This document shows positions 61,490 to 64,000 of a stretch of 64,000 nt of DNA, in pieces (the first letter of the stretch is position 1; the number at the start of each line of letters is the position of its first letter). The translations under genes were made by a program, and so were the position numbers. Below the pieces are notes generated by a model. The model worked only from the letters and a program-made list of their open reading frames with translations. It had not been told where the DNA came from and searched no databases. The stretch is from JAMXLO01 sp963799415 (lineage in GTDB: Bacteria > Pseudomonadota > Alphaproteobacteria > Acetobacterales > Acetobacteraceae). The stretch is from positions 1 to 64,000 of the forward strand of contig CAWCXI010000039.1 of NCBI GenBank assembly GCA_963799415.1, written 5' to 3'.

Positions 61490-62719
61490 ATGCGCATTCT
61501 GATCATGGGCGGCGGCGTGGTCGGCGTGACCACCGCGTATCAGTTGCTGAAAGACGGGCACGAGGTCGTGCTGCTGGAACGGCAGGACGGCGTGGCGCGC
61601 GAGACAAGTTGGGGCAATGCCGGCATGATCGCGCCGGGGCATTCGTTCGTCTGGTCCTCGCCGCGGGCGCCGTGGATTCTTTTGAAATCGCTGTATCGCA
61701 AGGACCAGGCGCTGCGGTTCCGCTTCTCGACCGATCCGCGGCTGTATTCGTGGTCACTCAAGTTCCTGGCGGAGTGCACGGCGGCGAAGGCGCGGCGCAA
61801 CACGCTGCGCAAGCACCAGATCGCGATGTACTCGCAGCGCGTGCTGCATGACGTGATCGCGGCGGAGCCGCTGGACTATGATCGCAATGCGCGTGGCGTG
61901 CTGTATTTCCATCGCGACCAGGCGGCGCTGGAGGCGGGCGTCGCGCATATGCAGATCCTGGCCGATGACGGGCAGGAAATCCGCGTGCTGGATCGCGCGC
62001 AGGTGCTGGAACTCGAGCCGGCGCTGCAAGGTGCTGCCGGGAAGATCGCGGGCGGGATCTATTGTCCGACTGACGAGACCGGCGATTCGCACAAGTTCAC
62101 CCGCGGGCTGGCCGACCGATGCGTATCGATGGGGGCGGAGATCCACACCGATACGACGATCACTGCGATCGATACGTCTGGTGACGCGGTGACCGCCGTG
62201 CGCGCCAACGGCCAGTCGTTCAAGGCAGACGGCTATGTCATGGCGATGGGAAGCTACAGTCCGCAGCTTGCGCGCACGATCGGGGTCGATCTGCCGATCT
62301 ATCCGATCAAGGGCTACTCGCTGACGATCCCGATCGGCAACCATCAGGCGCCGCCGACGATCGGCTCGGTGGACGAGACCAATCTGGTGGCGATCTCGCG
62401 CTTCGGCGACCGTGTACGCGTTACCGCCACGGCGGAGTTCGCCGGTTACGATGCGAGCCACCGGCCGGAGGATTTCGCGTTCATGAAGTCGGTGACGCAG
62501 GAGCTGTATCCGGACGGCGCTGACTATCATCGCGCCGAAATGTGGGCCGGACTGCGGCCGATGACGCCCGATAACCTGCCGGTGCTGGGACGCAGGAAGC
62601 ATCGCAATCTGTGGTTCAACACCGGCCATGGTCACATCGGCTGGACGATGTCGCACGGCACGGCGCGCATCACCGCCGACCTGATCGGTGGCCGTGCGCC
62701 GGCGATTCCGATCGAGTAG
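61490..62719 (+). CDS. dadA: D-amino-acid dehydrogenase (small subunit type)
   Basis: 409-residue FAD enzyme oxidising D-amino acids to 2-oxo acids and ammonia. The dinucleotide-binding 'MRILIMGGGVVGVTTAYQLL' is at the N terminus, then 'VARETSWGNAGMIAPGHSFV', 'GIYCPTDETGDSHKFTRGLA', and the C-terminal FAD loop 'WAGLRPMTPDNLPVLGRRKH' followed by 'NTGHGHIGWTMSHGTARITA'. The length matches DadA (about 410-435). GAGGGAG precedes ATG 61490. Possibly linked to the racemase and class IV aminotransferase elsewhere in the window through D-amino-acid use (inference). Confidence 0.93.
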   Translation: MRILIMGGGVVGVTTAYQLLKDGHEVVLLERQDGVARETSWGNAGMIAPGHSFVWSSPRAPWILLKSLYRKDQALRFRFSTDPRLYSWSLKFLAECTAAKARRNTLRKHQIAMYSQRVLHDVIAAEPLDYDRNARGVLYFHRDQAALEAGVAHMQILADDGQEIRVLDRAQVLELEPALQGAAGKIAGGIYCPTDETGDSHKFTRGLADRCVSMGAEIHTDTTITAIDTSGDAVTAVRANGQSFKADGYVMAMGSYSPQLARTIGVDLPIYPIKGYSLTIPIGNHQAPPTIGSVDETNLVAISRFGDRVRVTATAEFAGYDASHRPEDFAFMKSVTQELYPDGADYHRAEMWAGLRPMTPDNLPVLGRRKHRNLWFNTGHGHIGWTMSHGTARITADLIGGRAPAIPIE

Positions 62720-62973
62720 TGACGCCTGCGGGGAAACGCATCGCGCGACGCGGCGCCGTCATTTGCCGCCACCCAGCACTATAAGTGTCGAGGTGCGTGT
62801 GCCAGCACCTTGCTATCGCGGCTCAGCACGGTGGCTTCCGCAGCGCCTGCAGGATCGCCGTCCGGTTCTTCCAGCGAGTTCCGCCTGAGACGACAGGCCA
62901 TACGTTACGGTGTTCCCTGCTGCCAAAATCAGCTATTTCCATGCAGATGCATTTAATGTATACGCATGGACCC

Positions 62974-63435
62974 ATGAGCACAGCAAGACAACCACGAAAA
63001 TCGCTCCGCACTGATGCACGCACGCTCATCGAGACGTGCGCAGGCTGGAACAGCCGCGTGGCTGCGCGGCGCATCAGCGTATTCCTTGATCGTGAGCTTG
63101 CCAGATTAGATCTGACGGTGGCGCAGCTCGGTTTGATGGCTGAGATCGCGGTGATATCGGACGACACTCTGGGCGCGTTGGCAAACCATACCGGCCTGGA
63201 ACAATCGACGCTGTCACGCAATCTGCGCACGCTGGAGGCGCAAGGACTGGTCGAGATTGCAATTGTTGAGACTGACCTGCGTCGCCGGGCGGTGTGGCTG
63301 ACCGAGGCCGGCGCGAGACGGCTGGAGGCGGCGATCCCGATCTGGCGCCGAGCCCATGCCAGGCTGTCGAAATGCGTCTCGCCTGAACTCGTAAGGCAGT
63401 TGGCGGACAGCACCCAACAACTCGCGCGGGTCTGA
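62974..63435 (+). CDS. MarR family transcriptional regulator
   Basis: 153 residues starting at ATG 62974 (MSTARQPRKSLR). The winged helix is 'DDTLGALANHTGLEQSTLSR' with 'NLRTLEAQGLVEIAIVETDL' and 'RRRAVWLTEAGARRLEAAIP' as wing and dimer helices. An in-frame ATG at 62941 is possible. It is immediately upstream of an MFS transporter gene (start 1 bp after the MarR stop), the usual operon of a MarR regulator with its own efflux or uptake pump. The 254-bp region before it (62720-62973) has no gene. Confidence 0.9.
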   Translation: MSTARQPRKSLRTDARTLIETCAGWNSRVAARRISVFLDRELARLDLTVAQLGLMAEIAVISDDTLGALANHTGLEQSTLSRNLRTLEAQGLVEIAIVETDLRRRAVWLTEAGARRLEAAIPIWRRAHARLSKCVSPELVRQLADSTQQLARV

Positions 63436-64000
63436 ATGAGCCACGATGGAATACAGCCGGGGATGGTTGAAATGAACACCCGCGCGGCAATGCCGGATAG
63501 CCGAGCGGCGTGGGTTGTTGCGTGGGCGGCACTCGCGATTCTGACGATCTCCTACGCCGCACCGCTGCTGTCAGCGGTGGCCCTGAAGCCGATTGCCGCC
63601 GACCTGCACGTAGCACGTTCGGGACCATCCGCGGCGGGTTCGTTCACCTATATCGGCGCCGCGTTCGGCGGCATACTTGCGGGATGGTTGTCGGGATGGA
63701 TCGCGATCCGCTGGATCGTCATGTTCGGGGCGGCCATGCTTGCCGCCGGCCTTGTTGTTTCGGCGTCCGGTGGCCTGCTCACGCTTTACGTTGGGCACGG
63801 CGTGATGATGGGGCTGTTCGGCACGTCCTGCATGTTTGCGCCGCTCGTGACCTATGTCAGTCGCTGGTTCGACCGCCGTCGCGGCGCCGCTGTGGCCTTG
63901 ATTTCGTCGGGGCAATCGGTCGCGGGCGCCGTGTGGCCGGTGCTGTTCCAGGCGGGCATCAACAATCTGGGCTGGCGACACTCCATGGTGCTGTTCGGTG
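63436..64000 (+). CDS. MFS transporter, 5' part (runs off right edge)
   Basis: 188 codons seen, no stop before the window end. After a polar start ('MSHDGIQPGMVEMNTRA') come 'AWVVAWAALAILTISYAAPL' (TM1), 'FTYIGAAFGGILAGWLSGWI' (TM2), 'GLVVSASGGLLTLYVGHGVM' and 'YVSRWFDRRRGAAVALISSG', the last matching the MFS loop before TM5 in monocarboxylate-type (OFA/MCT-like) transporters. Starts at 63436, 63463 or 63472 are possible. Cotranscribed with the MarR gene. Confidence 0.85.
   Translation, partial: MSHDGIQPGMVEMNTRAAMPDSRAAWVVAWAALAILTISYAAPLLSAVALKPIAADLHVARSGPSAAGSFTYIGAAFGGILAGWLSGWIAIRWIVMFGAAMLAAGLVVSASGGLLTLYVGHGVMMGLFGTSCMFAPLVTYVSRWFDRRRGAAVALISSGQSVAGAVWPVLFQAGINNLGWRHSMVLFG

Noticed and set aside
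1..64000. CRISPR arrays, tRNA/rRNA genes, integrases and complete insertion sequences
   Set aside because: I looked for regular repeats, clover-leaf ends, and transposase or integrase motifs and saw none. Absence by eye is not proof.

Overview
The window is GC-rich and tightly packed, and its gene set points to a free-living alphaproteobacterium, probably Rhodospirillales/Acetobacteraceae. The indicators are a CtrA-type response regulator, a Caulobacter-type cpa/tad pilus locus with two tiny Flp pilins, an LpxH-like/lipid-glycosyltransferase/lipid-kinase cluster, and dispersed palindromes of the kind common in that class. The order-level assignment is inference; no rRNA, tRNA or CRISPR array was seen.

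Layout. 1-1130: 5' part of glycogen synthase (minus, runs off the left edge) with a CtrA-like box upstream. 1326-4802: solute-binding protein and Asp/Glu racemase, then a CoA-binding/O-acetylhomoserine sulfhydrylase fusion. 4812-7764: lipid kinase, LpxH-like phosphoesterase and GT4 glycosyltransferase, probably membrane lipid work. 8149-13504: methyltransferase, lipoprotein, and an arylsulfatase with its formylglycine-generating enzyme next to a Crp/Fnr regulator. 13589-15679: TetR/MFS pair with two perfect operator palindromes. 15766-23890: cupin, class IV aminotransferase, uracil-DNA-glycosylase-like protein, MFS/LysR pair, MoaB, DJ-1-like protein, TIGR04282/TIGR04283 pair and a radical SAM protein. 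24010-36387: an accessory catabolic region with an AroQ-like protein lacking a catalytic His, a relic of a dimethylformamidase-like gene, nitronate monooxygenase, CbtBA behind a B12-riboswitch-like leader, HpaB-family flavin monooxygenase, a full dimethylformamidase beta-like protein, and a complete five-gene peptide-type ABC importer. 36541-45531: NarL-type regulator followed by a cassette of lipid-linked-sugar glycosyltransferases and an acyltransferase. 45825-57392: a complete tad pilus locus whose cpaC/lipoprotein/tadD block is inverted. 57521-64000: lytic transglycosylase, TPR-SPOR lipoprotein, ClpP-like periplasmic protein, CtrA paralogue with a degenerate receiver, D-amino-acid dehydrogenase, and MarR with the start of an MFS transporter.

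How it works together. The largest functional block is the pilus: Flp1/Flp2 are cleaved by CpaA, assembled by CpaE/CpaF/TadB/TadC and exported through CpaC with TadD and small lipoproteins, while TadE/TadG are pseudopilin-like partners. The glycosyltransferase cassette directly upstream could decorate the pilins or make a surface polymer. The 24-36 kb region reads as uptake (ABC importer) plus cleavage (dimethylformamidase-like) plus oxidation (HpaB, nitronate monooxygenase) of an unidentified nitrogenous compound.

Data quality. At least eleven conserved genes carry single-base frameshifts, most repaired by removing or adding one base, often in a short run. They concentrate at 16.3-21 kb. This looks like uncorrected sequencing error more than gene decay, so I annotate such genes over their full span and flag the break. 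Several genes are absent from a simple open-reading-frame view (glgA, flp1, the final MFS gene) because they run off an edge or are very short; they are included here.
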